Positions 40,900-49,743 of a stretch of DNA of 64,000 bases are shown here, one piece after another. The notes beneath the pieces were generated by a model. It made no database searches, was not told where the DNA came from, and saw nothing but the letters and a program-made list of their open reading frames with translations. This stretch comes from Hyphomicrobiales bacterium (lineage in GTDB: Bacteria > Pseudomonadota > Alphaproteobacteria > Rhizobiales > Rhizobiaceae): positions 1-64,000 of the forward strand of contig UCNG01000012.1 in the NCBI GenBank assembly GCA_900473915.1. The letters run 5' to 3'. Numbering within the stretch: the stretch's first letter is position 1; each line of letters starts with the position of its first letter. The position numbers and the translations under genes are program-made.

Positions 40900-42477
40900 T
40901 TATTTGTTGATCGAAAGCCAGCGCGTGGCGTGCGAATTCATGAGGTTATCTTGGTAACCCTGAACGCGGTCGGCAACGAGAGCGGTGGACGAATAATACA
41001 GCAGCGGCACGACGGCCCCGTCGCTGAGCAAAATCTTCTCCGCATCAGCAAGTATTTTCGCCCGTTCTGCGAGATCGGTTGTCGTTGCGGATTTCGCCAT
41101 CAGCGCGTCATAATCCTTGTTCGACCATTCGGCATAATTGAAGTAATTGCCGGTGGTATAAAGCTCCAGGAACGAATTCGGATCGTTGTAATCGCCGATC
41201 CAGCCGTCGCGGGTGATGTCGAACATCCCCTTTTCCTGAAGGTAATTGTAGAAGGTCGTTCCCTCGACCTCATTGAGGGTTGCCTTGATGCCGATATTAC
41301 CCAGCATATTGGCGATTGCCGCCATTGTATTCTTGTGATTTTCCGAAGTGTTGTAGCGCAGGGTCACCGAAAGGCTTCCAGGCTCTACACCGGCTTCCTT
41401 CAGCAATTCCTTGGCCTTGTCCTCACGGTCCAGCACGTCCTCGTCTGCGAAATCCAGCTTCGGCGCATCCTTGACGTAATTCACGATTCCGGGCGGCACC
41501 ATTGAATTGGCTGGCAGCATCACACCGCGCCAGACTTCATTGGCGATGAAGTCACGGTCGACAGCCATTGATATGGCGCGGCGCACACGCGGATCACGCA
41601 GCTTGCTCGACGGCTCGCCTTTGATGTCCGCATAATAGATGCCGAGATAGGGGGCGAGGCGGAACTGGCCGCTCAGGTTCTTCTTCACATAATCCATCTG
41701 CTCGGCTGGAACATCGGAGCAGATGTCGACTTCTTTCGCCTCGAAACGGCGCATGCAGCTTGCACGATCTTCAAAAGGTATCCAGTTCACGGCGTCGATT
41801 TTCACGTTGGAAGCATCCCAGTAATTGGGGTTCTTCTTCATGGAAATCTTGTCGTTGGGATTGAAGCTGACAAGCGTATAGGCGCCATTGGTCACGAGAT
41901 TGCCGGGCAGGGTGAACTTGTCGCCGAATTTCTCGACGGCTTTCCGGTTGAGCGGCAAACCGGTCTGGTGGGTCAGCAATTCGAGAAAATAAGGGGCAGC
42001 GTTCTTGAGGCTTATCTGAAGGGTCTTGTCGTCAAGCGCCTTTACGCCAAGTTGGTCAACCGGTATCTTGCCTGTGGCCACTTCCTCGGCATTCTTGATG
42101 GCATAGAGGACGCTGGCGTAACCGGCAGCCGTCTTGGGGTCCATGATGCGGCGGAAAGTGAACTCGAAATCACCAGCGGTAACGGGATCGCCATTCGACC
42201 ATTTGGCGTTTTCGCGCATGTGGAACGTGTAGGTGAGGCCATCGTCTGAAATATCCCATGAGGCAGCGGCGCCGGGGATGGCTTCGCCCTTCTCGTTCTG
42301 AGCGAGCAAACCTTCATAAAGGTCGCGCAGGACACGGTTTTCCGAAGCGGTGGTGGTGTGATGCTGGTCCAGCGTGGCGGGGTCGGTGTCGTTGCCCCGG
42401 TTAAGCACTGTTTCTGCCGATGCTGCTTGGCTCAACGCCATCAGGCAAACGCCTGTCATCAAAATTCCGCGAACCAT
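40900..42477 (-). CDS. Periplasmic oligopeptide-binding protein 1
   Basis: A 525-residue OppA/DppA-like (SBP family 5) protein. Signal peptide ends at AASAE (~22). Typical segments are LNRGNDTDPATLDQHHT, YTFHMRENAKWSNGDPVTAGDFEFTFRRIMDP and PRVRRAISMAVDRDFI. A conserved cysteine pair (RASCMRRFEAKEVDICSD) is likely a disulfide. It is the nearest binding protein to the permeases. It is clearly paralogous to the next gene upstream. Confidence 0.93.
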   Translation of the reverse strand: MVRGILMTGVCLMALSQAASAETVLNRGNDTDPATLDQHHTTTASENRVLRDLYEGLLAQNEKGEAIPGAAASWDISDDGLTYTFHMRENAKWSNGDPVTAGDFEFTFRRIMDPKTAAGYASVLYAIKNAEEVATGKIPVDQLGVKALDDKTLQISLKNAAPYFLELLTHQTGLPLNRKAVEKFGDKFTLPGNLVTNGAYTLVSFNPNDKISMKKNPNYWDASNVKIDAVNWIPFEDRASCMRRFEAKEVDICSDVPAEQMDYVKKNLSGQFRLAPYLGIYYADIKGEPSSKLRDPRVRRAISMAVDRDFIANEVWRGVMLPANSMVPPGIVNYVKDAPKLDFADEDVLDREDKAKELLKEAGVEPGSLSVTLRYNTSENHKNTMAAIANMLGNIGIKATLNEVEGTTFYNYLQEKGMFDITRDGWIGDYNDPNSFLELYTTGNYFNYAEWSNKDYDALMAKSATTTDLAERAKILADAEKILLSDGAVVPLLYYSSTALVADRVQGYQDNLMNSHATRWLSINK

Positions 42478-42547
42478 TAGAAACTCCCATATGCTTTTCT
42501 AGAAAATGTAAGCCCCAATAAAAAAGAGGCCCTCCGGAAGCACCGAA

Positions 42548-42578
42548 GAAAAAAGGGCTGCGTCAGACAACGCAGCCC
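42548..42578 (-). terminator. Rho-independent terminator after second binding protein
   Basis: On the minus strand a 9-bp stem GGGCTGCGT/ACGCAGCCC with a 6-nt loop is followed by TTTTTTC. It starts 12 bases after the stop of the gene at 42590. It should reduce read-through into the downstream binding-protein gene. Confidence 0.85.
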
Positions 42579-42589
42579 AAGCTGAAAAT

Positions 42590-44167
42590 TTATTGTTTAA
42601 AAGAAAGCCAACGGGTCTTGTGGCTGTCCATCAGGTTGTCGTTCCAACCGTTGATATTTTCCGAAACGAGAGCGCGCGATGAATAATAGAGGATCGGAAT
42701 ATTGCTCATATCGTCAAGCTTCAGCTGTTCGGCTTCTGCCAGTGTCTTGGCGCGCTCGTTGAGATCGGTAATTTTTTCAGCTTCTGCCATCTTCTCGTCG
42801 TAAGCGGCGTTCTTCACCTTGGAATAGTTGAAGCTGACATTGCTCTGGCTGATATAGAGGAAGTTCTGCGGATCGTTATAATCGCCGATCCAGGCCGCGC
42901 GGGCGATATCGAACGGACCGTCTTCACGCAGGAAGTTGAAATAGGTCGCGCCTTCGGTTTCGTTCAGCGAAGCCTTGATGCCGATATTGCCAAGCTGATC
43001 GGCAATGGCCGCCATCGTATTCTTGTTGTTTTCCGAAGTGTTGTAGAGCAGTTCGATCGAAAGCGTGTTTGGCTCGACGCCTGCTTCCTTCAACAGATCC
43101 TTGGCCTTGTCCTCACGATCCAGCATATCGTCGGAATAGTTGAGTTTCGGCGCATCCTTCACATAGTTGGCGATGCCGGGAGGAACCATCGAATAGCCCG
43201 GCAGCATGGTGCCTTGCCAGACCTGACTGGCGATGAAATCGCGGTCAATCGCCATGGAAATCGCCTGTCGGACGCGCGGGTCCTTCAGCTTGCTGTCTGC
43301 GGTCTTGCCCTTCACCGGCAGGTAATAGACGCCGAGATATGGCGCCATGCGGAATTCCTTGGAAAGGTTCTTCTTCACATAGTCCATCTGCTCGGCCGGA
43401 ACGTCGGAGCAGATCTGCACTTCCTTGGCCTCGAAGCGACGCATGCAGCTCGCGCGGTCCTCGAACGGTATCCAGTTGACCGTATCGATCTTCACTTGAT
43501 CCGCTTCGTAGTAATACGGATTCTTCTTCATCACGATCTTGTCGTTCGGCGTGAAGCTTTCCAGCATATAAGCGCCGTTCGTCACCATCTTGCCGGGCGT
43601 GGTGAACTTGTCGCCATTGGCCTCGACACTTTTCTGGTGCAGCGGGAAACCGGTCTGGTGAGTCAGAAGCTCAAGGAAATATGGAGCAGGGGAGTTCAGC
43701 GTAACCTTGAGCGTGTGATCGTCGACTGCCTCGACGCCAAGCTGGTCCGTCGGTGCCTTGCCGGTTGCAATATTTTCGGCGTTCTTGATGATAAACAGCA
43801 TGCTGGCATAGCCGGCCGCTGTCTTCGGGTCCATCAAACGACGGAAGGTGAACTGGAAATCGCCTGCGGTGACCGGATCGCCGTTCGACCATTTCGCGTT
43901 ATCGCGCAGATGGAACGTGTAGACCGTGCCGTCCTCGGAAATATCCCAGGACTTGGCCACGCCGGGAATAGCCTTGCCGTCTGCGTCCTGAATGGTCAGG
44001 CCGTCATAAAGGTCTCGCAGCACGTTGCCTTCGGAGACCGTCGAGGTGCGGTGATGGTCAAGCGTCGCCGGATCGGTGTCGTTGCCGCGGTTGAGAACGG
44101 TTGCGGCTGAAGCGGCACCGGCCAGCGCCAGAAGACACACACCTGTCAGTAGAAATTTACGATACAT
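42590..44167 (-). CDS. Periplasmic oligopeptide-binding protein 2
   Basis: A 525-residue paralogue of the previous gene, with a signal peptide ending near ASAAT and the same core motifs (WSNGDPVTAGDFQFTFRRLMDP, PRVRQAISMAIDRDFI, RASCMRRFEAKEVQICSD). The two are the same length and highly similar, so they arose by tandem duplication. This copy has its own ribosome site (GGAGGGG) and its own terminator, so it may be regulated separately. The ATG at 44165-44167 is chosen for the signal peptide. Confidence 0.93.
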   Translation of the reverse strand: MYRKFLLTGVCLLALAGAASAATVLNRGNDTDPATLDHHRTSTVSEGNVLRDLYDGLTIQDADGKAIPGVAKSWDISEDGTVYTFHLRDNAKWSNGDPVTAGDFQFTFRRLMDPKTAAGYASMLFIIKNAENIATGKAPTDQLGVEAVDDHTLKVTLNSPAPYFLELLTHQTGFPLHQKSVEANGDKFTTPGKMVTNGAYMLESFTPNDKIVMKKNPYYYEADQVKIDTVNWIPFEDRASCMRRFEAKEVQICSDVPAEQMDYVKKNLSKEFRMAPYLGVYYLPVKGKTADSKLKDPRVRQAISMAIDRDFIASQVWQGTMLPGYSMVPPGIANYVKDAPKLNYSDDMLDREDKAKDLLKEAGVEPNTLSIELLYNTSENNKNTMAAIADQLGNIGIKASLNETEGATYFNFLREDGPFDIARAAWIGDYNDPQNFLYISQSNVSFNYSKVKNAAYDEKMAEAEKITDLNERAKTLAEAEQLKLDDMSNIPILYYSSRALVSENINGWNDNLMDSHKTRWLSFKQ

Positions 44168-44697
44168 CTGAGAACCCCTCCGTTGAAATTTTTGAAATGG
44201 CTCGCATCTTATGGATAAGCGCGCCACTTGCAAGAGAACTTATCAACACTTTGACTTGATTAATATATTCACAATTTATCGAGCAATTTAAGCGTCGCGT
44301 TTCGGGTACGGAACCAGGCATTTTCCTCGGATTTACAAGTTGCGGCCCAAGCTGAAAGTGGCCGGAAAACGCCGGAATTTCCGCGATTTGCTGAGTTCGG
44401 ATGGCAGTTGAAATGCGGCCAGAATCGGACCGATTCGCTAAAAGTTACACACATGATTTTCAGAACGAGGCTGTTATGGCCTGTGCCTTGATATTGACGG
44501 CCCGTTTGCGGAAAGGGGCGACATACTGCTTTTAAGCCGCCTGCCTGACCTGATCGGATGCGATGCAGCTAGTTTCTGACACCCATATTGTTGGAAGCTC
44601 TATGGCGCCTGTGAACGGAAACAGGGCGAACCCTTGCAAGGGGCAACCTCTGCTGCATCGTTGCTGTCGTTACATGGGGATCAATTGAATCTGAAGC
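44168..44697. other. Intergenic upstream of peptide operon
   Basis: No supported gene; short frames lack ribosome sites. Bases 44210-44290 are AT-rich and probably contain the operon promoter. No RNA gene was recognised. Confidence 0.4.
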
Positions 44698-45150
44698 CTA
44701 GACTGATGACATAACCAGCAAGTCTCGACGAATTTCATCGCCATTGCCGTTTTTAAGCTGATTCTCAATTTCCGAATGCGTAGCCTTCCATATTGGGACG
44801 GCGGCCGCAAGAGTAGCTTTTCCTTCCGGTGTGAGTTGCAATAACCGCTCACGCCTGTCGTTGGGATTTACGATGATTTCCACCCAGCCCTGCCGCTGCA
44901 ACGGCTTCAGCGCCGCCGTTAGTGTAGTTTGATCCATCGCCAGAAGCTCCGCAACCGGCTTCATTGGAGGAGGCGCTGGGCGATTGAGCGACATCATCAG
45001 TGAGAATTGGCCATTTGTCAGCCCAACAGGACGGAGGGCATCGTCAAAGCGGCGGGCGAGGGCACGCGCAGCGCGCTGAACATGCAGGCAAAGGCAAGTG
45101 TCGCGAACTAAAAGCGTTGTTTCGAAAGGCACATCGTGGCTATTTGACAT
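44698..45150 (-). CDS. MarR-family regulator
   Basis: A 150-residue winged-helix regulator: CLCLHVQRAARALARRFDDALRPVGLTNGQFSLMMSLNRP, MDQTTLTAALKPLQRQGWVEI and the wing NPNDRRERLLQLTPEG are classic. It has cysteines in the N-terminal RDTCLCLH motif, seen in redox-sensing members. It is divergent from the DUF899 gene with an operator-like palindrome between them, so it likely represses itself and that gene. Confidence 0.9.
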   Translation of the reverse strand: MSNSHDVPFETTLLVRDTCLCLHVQRAARALARRFDDALRPVGLTNGQFSLMMSLNRPAPPPMKPVAELLAMDQTTLTAALKPLQRQGWVEIIVNPNDRRERLLQLTPEGKATLAAAVPIWKATHSEIENQLKNGNGDEIRRDLLVMSSV

Positions 45151-45161
45151 GGCTTATTAAT

Positions 45162-45173
45162 ATTGATATCAAT
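45162..45173. promoter_or_regulatory. Palindromic MarR operator candidate
   Basis: ATTGATATCAAT is a perfect 12-bp palindrome, 12 bases from the marR start and in the 88-bp gap between divergent genes. Binding by the adjacent regulator is inferred. Confidence 0.6.
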
Positions 45174-45238
45174 GTAAATCGTCAAGCAAGAAGATTGAAA
45201 TCGACGGGCGGAGCAAAAGCCGGAGGAGGGCTTGCACC

Positions 45239-45964
45239 ATGAACGAGGTCGTATCCCGAGAAGTTTGGCTGGACGCGCGGCGCGCGCTTCTGGCAAGTGA
45301 GAAAGAAGCCACCCATCTGCGCGACAAGGTCAATCGAGAGCGGCAAGCCCTGCCGTGGGTAAAGGTCGACAAGGATTACATGTTTGATACGCCTTCGGGA
45401 CGGAAAACCTTTTCCGATATGTTCGACGGGCGCAGCCAGTTGTTGATCTATCACTTCATGTTCGGGCCTGATTGGGATCAAGGCTGCACGGGATGTTCGT
45501 TCCTTGCGGATAATTTTGACGGTACGATAACTCATCTCAACAATCACGATGTCACGCTTGTTGCCGTTTCGCGCGGACCGCTTGCAAAGCTTGAAGCCTA
45601 CAAGAAGCGAATGGGTTGGCACTTCCCATGGGTTTCGTCGAAAGGCAGTGATTTCAATTTCGATTATCACGTCTCCTTCACGAAGGATGAACTCGAAAAC
45701 AATCGGGTGTTCTATAATTTTGACAAGCTTCCTGCGGAGGATGCTTTCGATGAACTGCCGGGCATGAGCGCCTTCTATAAGGATGAAAGCGGTACGATCT
45801 ATCACACCTATTCCAGCTATGCCCGTGGCATTGAAGAATGGATCGGTACGCTGATGATCCTAGACCGCGCGCCCAAGGGCCGCAACGAAAACGGCACGAT
45901 GCATTTCGTTAAGCGGCACGATGAGTATGAGACGCAGGTTTCCAAACATAGCTGTTGCGGCTGA
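45239..45964 (+). CDS. DUF899 thioredoxin-like protein
   Basis: A 241-residue member of DUF899, a thioredoxin-fold family: ALPWVKVDKDYMFDT, LLIYHFMFGPDWDQGCTGCSFLADNFDG with the CxxC active-site-like pair, and YHTYSSYARGIE. The C-terminus ends KHSCCG. A GGAGGAGGG ribosome site precedes the ATG. It is divergent from MarR and followed by a VOC-family gene, a common pairing in soil bacteria. Enzymatic activity is unknown. Confidence 0.88.
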   Translation: MNEVVSREVWLDARRALLASEKEATHLRDKVNRERQALPWVKVDKDYMFDTPSGRKTFSDMFDGRSQLLIYHFMFGPDWDQGCTGCSFLADNFDGTITHLNNHDVTLVAVSRGPLAKLEAYKKRMGWHFPWVSSKGSDFNFDYHVSFTKDELENNRVFYNFDKLPAEDAFDELPGMSAFYKDESGTIYHTYSSYARGIEEWIGTLMILDRAPKGRNENGTMHFVKRHDEYETQVSKHSCCG

Positions 45965-46000
45965 CCGCCCGAACGACAAATATCCAAGGGAGTACATTCA

Positions 46001-46777
46001 ATGAAAAACGGCGCATCTCCGTTCGTCTGGTACGAACTCATGACCACAGATGCTGACAACGCACAGGATTTTTATACGAAAGTCGTCGGTTGGACAGCGA
46101 AAGACGCTGGCGTTCCCGGCATGAAATATACGCTTTTCGAAGTGCCTGGATGCATGATCGCGGGCATGATGTCGTTAGCGGACATGCCGAAGGAGGACTG
46201 CGACGGCAAACCCGGCTGGATCGGCTATGTCGGCGTAGCGAATGCCAATGAATTCGCGGATAAGGTAAAGGCGGAGGGCGGAAAGGTCTTGAGAGCTCCG
46301 CAGGACATTCCGAACATCGGAAGGTTCGCCATTGTTTCGGATCCACAAGGTGCCGTCTTTGCACTTTTTGAGCCGAAAGACGACATGCCGCCGCCTGCTG
46401 ATTTCGGTTCGCGCAAGCCAGGGCATCCGGGCTGGCACGAACTCTATGCCCAGAATTGCGAGACTGTATTTCCGTTCTACGAGAAGGTGTTTGGCTGGAG
46501 GCTTTCACGCAATTTCGACATGGGGCCTATGGGCAACTACAAGGTGTTCAGCGTCGACGGCGCCGATCACGGCGGCATCATGACCGCGCCTCCCGGCACA
46601 CCGGTCGGCTGGGGTTTCTACTTCATGGTGGAAGGCGTCAAGGATGCAGCCAGCAGGGTCAAGTCTCTTGGCGGAACCGTTCTGCAAGAACCAATGGAGG
46701 TGCCGAACGGCGAGTGGGTTGTTCAATGCAAGGACCCGCAAGGCGTGAGCATCTCGCTTGTAGCGTCGAAACCGTAG
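46001..46777 (+). CDS. VOC-family (glyoxalase-like) protein
   Basis: A 258-residue protein of two tandem glyoxalase/bleomycin-resistance modules: FVWYELMTTDADNAQDFYTKVVGW (first) and PGWHELYAQNCETVFPFYEKVFGWR (second), each ending with DPQG. It resembles hydroxylase-like 27-kDa VOC proteins. It follows DUF899 by 36 bases and is probably co-transcribed. Substrate unknown. Confidence 0.88.
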   Translation: MKNGASPFVWYELMTTDADNAQDFYTKVVGWTAKDAGVPGMKYTLFEVPGCMIAGMMSLADMPKEDCDGKPGWIGYVGVANANEFADKVKAEGGKVLRAPQDIPNIGRFAIVSDPQGAVFALFEPKDDMPPPADFGSRKPGHPGWHELYAQNCETVFPFYEKVFGWRLSRNFDMGPMGNYKVFSVDGADHGGIMTAPPGTPVGWGFYFMVEGVKDAASRVKSLGGTVLQEPMEVPNGEWVVQCKDPQGVSISLVASKP

Positions 46778-46861
46778 GAAATACTGCACTCCGCGATTGA
46801 CTGCCGATACATTTACGATGATTGGATGCTACATCGAAACGTATCGGCGGAAGATCGATCC

Positions 46862-47812
46862 ATGCAGGACAGAAGGGCGCGTCAGTCTCAAAGGTCTGGG
46901 ACTGTTCTCTCGGCAGATGTCGGTGGGTCCTTCATTCGGCTTGCGCGCTCCACGCATCCGGGAAATATCGAGCTTCTCGAAAAGTTGCCCACTCCCGCTG
47001 ACAACTGGGAGGAATTTGGTCGCGCGCTGGAAACCGCGCTGCAGACTCACGCGTCGAATGACGAGTGGCCACTTGCTCTTTCCATCGCCGGTTTGGTCGA
47101 TCCGGATACGACGACTGCTCTGTCGGCAAATATTCCCTGTATTACAGGTCACAGGCTGAGTGTGGAACTTGGCGAGCGATTGCAACGTCGGGTCATCGCG
47201 GCCAATGATGCCGATTGCCTGGCGCTCGCGGAAGCGATCGAAGGGGCCGGGAAAGGACATGACATTGTTTTCTGCGCTGTGCTGGGCACAGGCGTCGGCG
47301 GTGGGCTCGTTGTGGATGGTCGGTTGGTCCGAGGCAAGGGCGGACTGACCGGCGAATGGGGACACGGCCCGATCCTCAACACATCCATAGAGATTAACGG
47401 TCAGGCCGTATCTGTTCCGCGCTTCAATTGCGGCTGTGGGCAAAGCGGTTGTGTCGATACCATTGGCGGCGCGCGCGGGATTGAGAGACTGCATCGATTT
47501 CTGAATGCTGTCGATGCAACCAGCCATATGATTTTACAGGATTGGCTCGCCGGTTGTCAGAAGGCTGCGAGAACAGTCTCCGCCTATCTCCAGCTGGTCG
47601 CCGATCCGCTGGCCGCTGTTGTCAATGTAACCGGCACATCAATCATCCCCGTAGGTGGTGGTCTAGCCACCGCGTCAGAGCTGATTTCTGCCATTGACCA
47701 GGCGGTGAGGACCCGAATCCTGCGAAAGACAGAACAGCCGATAGTCGTCCCCGGTATATTTGGCAGCGACGGCGGTCTGGTGGGAGCAGCAATATTGGGG
47801 CATCAGGCGTGA
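46862..47812 (+). CDS. ROK-family sugar kinase
   Basis: A 316-residue ROK kinase: phosphate-binding LSADVGGSFIRLA at the start, NDADCLALAEA with catalytic Asp, GTGVGGGLVVDGRLVRGKGGLTGEWGH, and the zinc motif CGCGQSGCVDT. Such proteins phosphorylate glucose, N-acetylglucosamine or related sugars. The ATG at 46862 is preferred; an in-frame ATG 12 codons earlier exists. The stop overlaps the GTG start of cutC by four bases. Confidence 0.88.
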   Translation: MQDRRARQSQRSGTVLSADVGGSFIRLARSTHPGNIELLEKLPTPADNWEEFGRALETALQTHASNDEWPLALSIAGLVDPDTTTALSANIPCITGHRLSVELGERLQRRVIAANDADCLALAEAIEGAGKGHDIVFCAVLGTGVGGGLVVDGRLVRGKGGLTGEWGHGPILNTSIEINGQAVSVPRFNCGCGQSGCVDTIGGARGIERLHRFLNAVDATSHMILQDWLAGCQKAARTVSAYLQLVADPLAAVVNVTGTSIIPVGGGLATASELISAIDQAVRTRILRKTEQPIVVPGIFGSDGGLVGAAILGHQA

Positions 47813-48531
47813 GCGTGTTACTGGAAGTCTGCGTGGATAGCGCCGAAGGTCTTCATTCGGCAATTGAAGGCGGCGCGGATCGCATCGAGCTCTGTTCCGC
47901 CCTTGAACTGGGCGGCTTGACGCCCTCGCAATCCTTGATGGAACTTGCTTCACAGGCACCAATCCCGGTGTACGCAATGGTCAGACCCCGCGCCGGCAGT
48001 TTCTGCTTTTCGGCAGCAGACGAAGCCATCATGATGTCCGATATCCGCAACGCAAGAAATGCCGGTTTGGCGGGTGTTGTCGTTGGCGCTTCGCTGAATG
48101 GCGGTTCTCTTGATGTTGCGATGTTGCGGAGGCTGGTTGCAGAGGCACACGGCCTCGGAACGACGCTTCATCGCGTCTTTGATCTGGTTCCCGATATGAA
48201 GACAGCACTAGAACAGGCGATTACGCTCGGTTTCGAACGTATTCTAACGTCCGGTGTGTCACAAACGGCGGAAGAGGGACTGGATAATCTGCGGCTGTTG
48301 GCTGGAATGGCCGCCGGTCGTATCAGCATCATGCCAGGCAGCGGCATTAAGGCCGAGAACATAAGGCGCATTGTGGATGCGACGGGCGTGACGGAAGTAC
48401 ATGCTTCATGCCGTGCACCTGTCCCCGAGACGGATGTTCGCGCTGTCACGTTTGGATTTGCAGCAGAACAATCATTTCGGACATCAGCCCGCCGTGTAAG
48501 TGAGCTGAAGGCCGCAATCGGACATACTTAA
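47809..48531 (+). CDS. cutC: CutC-family protein
   Basis: A 240-residue TIM-barrel CutC protein: LLEVCVDSAEGLHSAIEGGADRIELCSALELGGLTPS is diagnostic, followed by VYAMVRPRAGSFCFS, TLHRVFDLVPD and ILTSGVSQTAEEGLDNL. The name means copper homeostasis, but biochemical function is not settled. The GTG start overlaps the kinase stop (GTGA), so the two genes are coupled. Pairing with a ROK kinase suggests a sugar-related role here. Confidence 0.92.
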   Translation: MSVLLEVCVDSAEGLHSAIEGGADRIELCSALELGGLTPSQSLMELASQAPIPVYAMVRPRAGSFCFSAADEAIMMSDIRNARNAGLAGVVVGASLNGGSLDVAMLRRLVAEAHGLGTTLHRVFDLVPDMKTALEQAITLGFERILTSGVSQTAEEGLDNLRLLAGMAAGRISIMPGSGIKAENIRRIVDATGVTEVHASCRAPVPETDVRAVTFGFAAEQSFRTSARRVSELKAAIGHT

Positions 48532-48615
48532 AGGCCGTTCATTCCAAATTCCGTGTCTATGACAGTGCTGATTTCGCGCACCGGTCAACTCGTGAAAAGG
48601 AAATTTCTCAAACAG

Positions 48616-48651
48616 TTCGGGGTGGCACTTAAACCCTATTGCCACCCCGAA
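48616..48651. terminator. 12-bp-stem hairpin after cutC
   Basis: TTCGGGGTGGCA/TGCCACCCCGAA, perfect stem with a 12-nt loop, 85 bases past cutC. No T-run follows. It may separate cutC from the metA leader. Confidence 0.55.
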
Positions 48652-48747
48652 AGAGATTGAGTAGAAGTGACATCACATCAAGAGTTGGGGCGACGCCCAA
48701 CGCCAACCTGCCTTTCCGGGCAAGGTGGTACTCTCCGCAAAGAGAGG

Positions 48748-48812
48748 ATGTGGCCAAACCGGCAATTATACGGATAAAGCCACTTGCGTCTGCTCCGCTA
48801 CAAACTAGGGAC
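48748..48812 (+). promoter_or_regulatory. SAM-II-like riboswitch upstream of metA
   Basis: Stem GTGGC (48750-48754) pairs with GCCAC (48779-48783) around a 24-nt loop containing CCG...CGG. Downstream comes CGCTACAAACTAGGGACC, close to the CGCUAAA..AGGGACC pseudoknot and ribosome-site strand of alphaproteobacterial SAM-II RNAs. It ends ~10 bases before the metA start, the usual place for translational control. SAM binding would hide the AGGGA ribosome site. Called by eye from memory of the family. Confidence 0.6.
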
Positions 48813-48822
48813 CGACGCGACT

Positions 48823-49743
48823 ATGCCGATTAAAATTCCTGACGATCTGCCAGCAACCAGTGTTCTCCAGGCCGAGGGCGTTATGGTCATGCGCGAAGCA
48901 GATGCCATTCGTCAGGATATTCGCCCGTTGAAGATCGGTCTTCTCAACCTGATGCCGAACAAGGTTACCACCGAGACGCAGATTGCGCGCCTTCTCGGCG
49001 CAACGCCGTTGCAGGTGGAGTTGACCCTTGTTCGGATCACCAATCATGTGGCGCGCCATACGCCTGCCGATCACATGCTGTCCTTCTATCAGCCGTGGGA
49101 AGATGTGCAGGATCAACGCTTTGACGGTTTTGTCATCACCGGTGCTCCGGTGGAACGCCTCGAATTCGAGGAAGTTACCTATTGGGACGAAATGCAGCGT
49201 GTTTTCGACTGGACCCAGACCCATGTGCACCGGACGCTGAATATATGCTGGGCAGCGCAGGCCGCCGTTCATTATTTCCACGGCATGGGCAAGTATGAAC
49301 TGCCGGGCAAGGCCTCTGGCGTCTATAGCCAGCGCAACCTTGCGCCGTCTTCGCCGTATCTCCGGGGATTTTCGGACGATTTCAAGATCCCGGTTTCACG
49401 CTGGACCGAGGTACGCAAGAGCGACATTCCGGCCGATAGCGGGCTGAAGGTGCTGGTCGATAGTCCGGAAACGGGGCTCTGTCTGCTGGACGATCCGCAT
49501 CACCGCTCGCTGCATATGTTCAATCATGTGGAGTACGACACCACGTCGCTTGCAGATGAGTATTTCCGCGACATTCAGGTTCAGCCCGACACCAAGGTTC
49601 CGGCGAATTATTTTCCCGGAGATGATGCGACACGCCAGCCGGAAAACCGCTGGCGGAGCCACGCGCATCTTCTGTTCGGAAACTGGATCAACGAGATGTA
49701 TCAATCGACGCCCTACGACCTGGAAAAAATCGGGAAGCGTTAA
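48823..49743 (+). CDS. metA: Homoserine O-acyltransferase MetA
   Basis: A 306-residue MetA, the first step of methionine synthesis, transferring a succinyl or acetyl group to homoserine. Diagnostic parts are [60 protein letters not shown] with the nucleophilic cysteine, and HPEYDT-like [17 protein letters not shown]. Acyl preference cannot be told by eye. The ATG at 48823 fits the family start and the riboswitch ribosome site. The 3' end overlaps the convergent MFS gene by 56 bases. Confidence 0.94.
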   Translation: MPIKIPDDLPATSVLQAEGVMVMREADAIRQDIRPLKIGLLNLMPNKVTTETQIARLLGATPLQVELTLVRITNHVARHTPADHMLSFYQPWEDVQDQRFDGFVITGAPVERLEFEEVTYWDEMQRVFDWTQTHVHRTLNICWAAQAAVHYFHGMGKYELPGKASGVYSQRNLAPSSPYLRGFSDDFKIPVSRWTEVRKSDIPADSGLKVLVDSPETGLCLLDDPHHRSLHMFNHVEYDTTSLADEYFRDIQVQPDTKVPANYFPGDDATRQPENRWRSHAHLLFGNWINEMYQSTPYDLEKIGKR

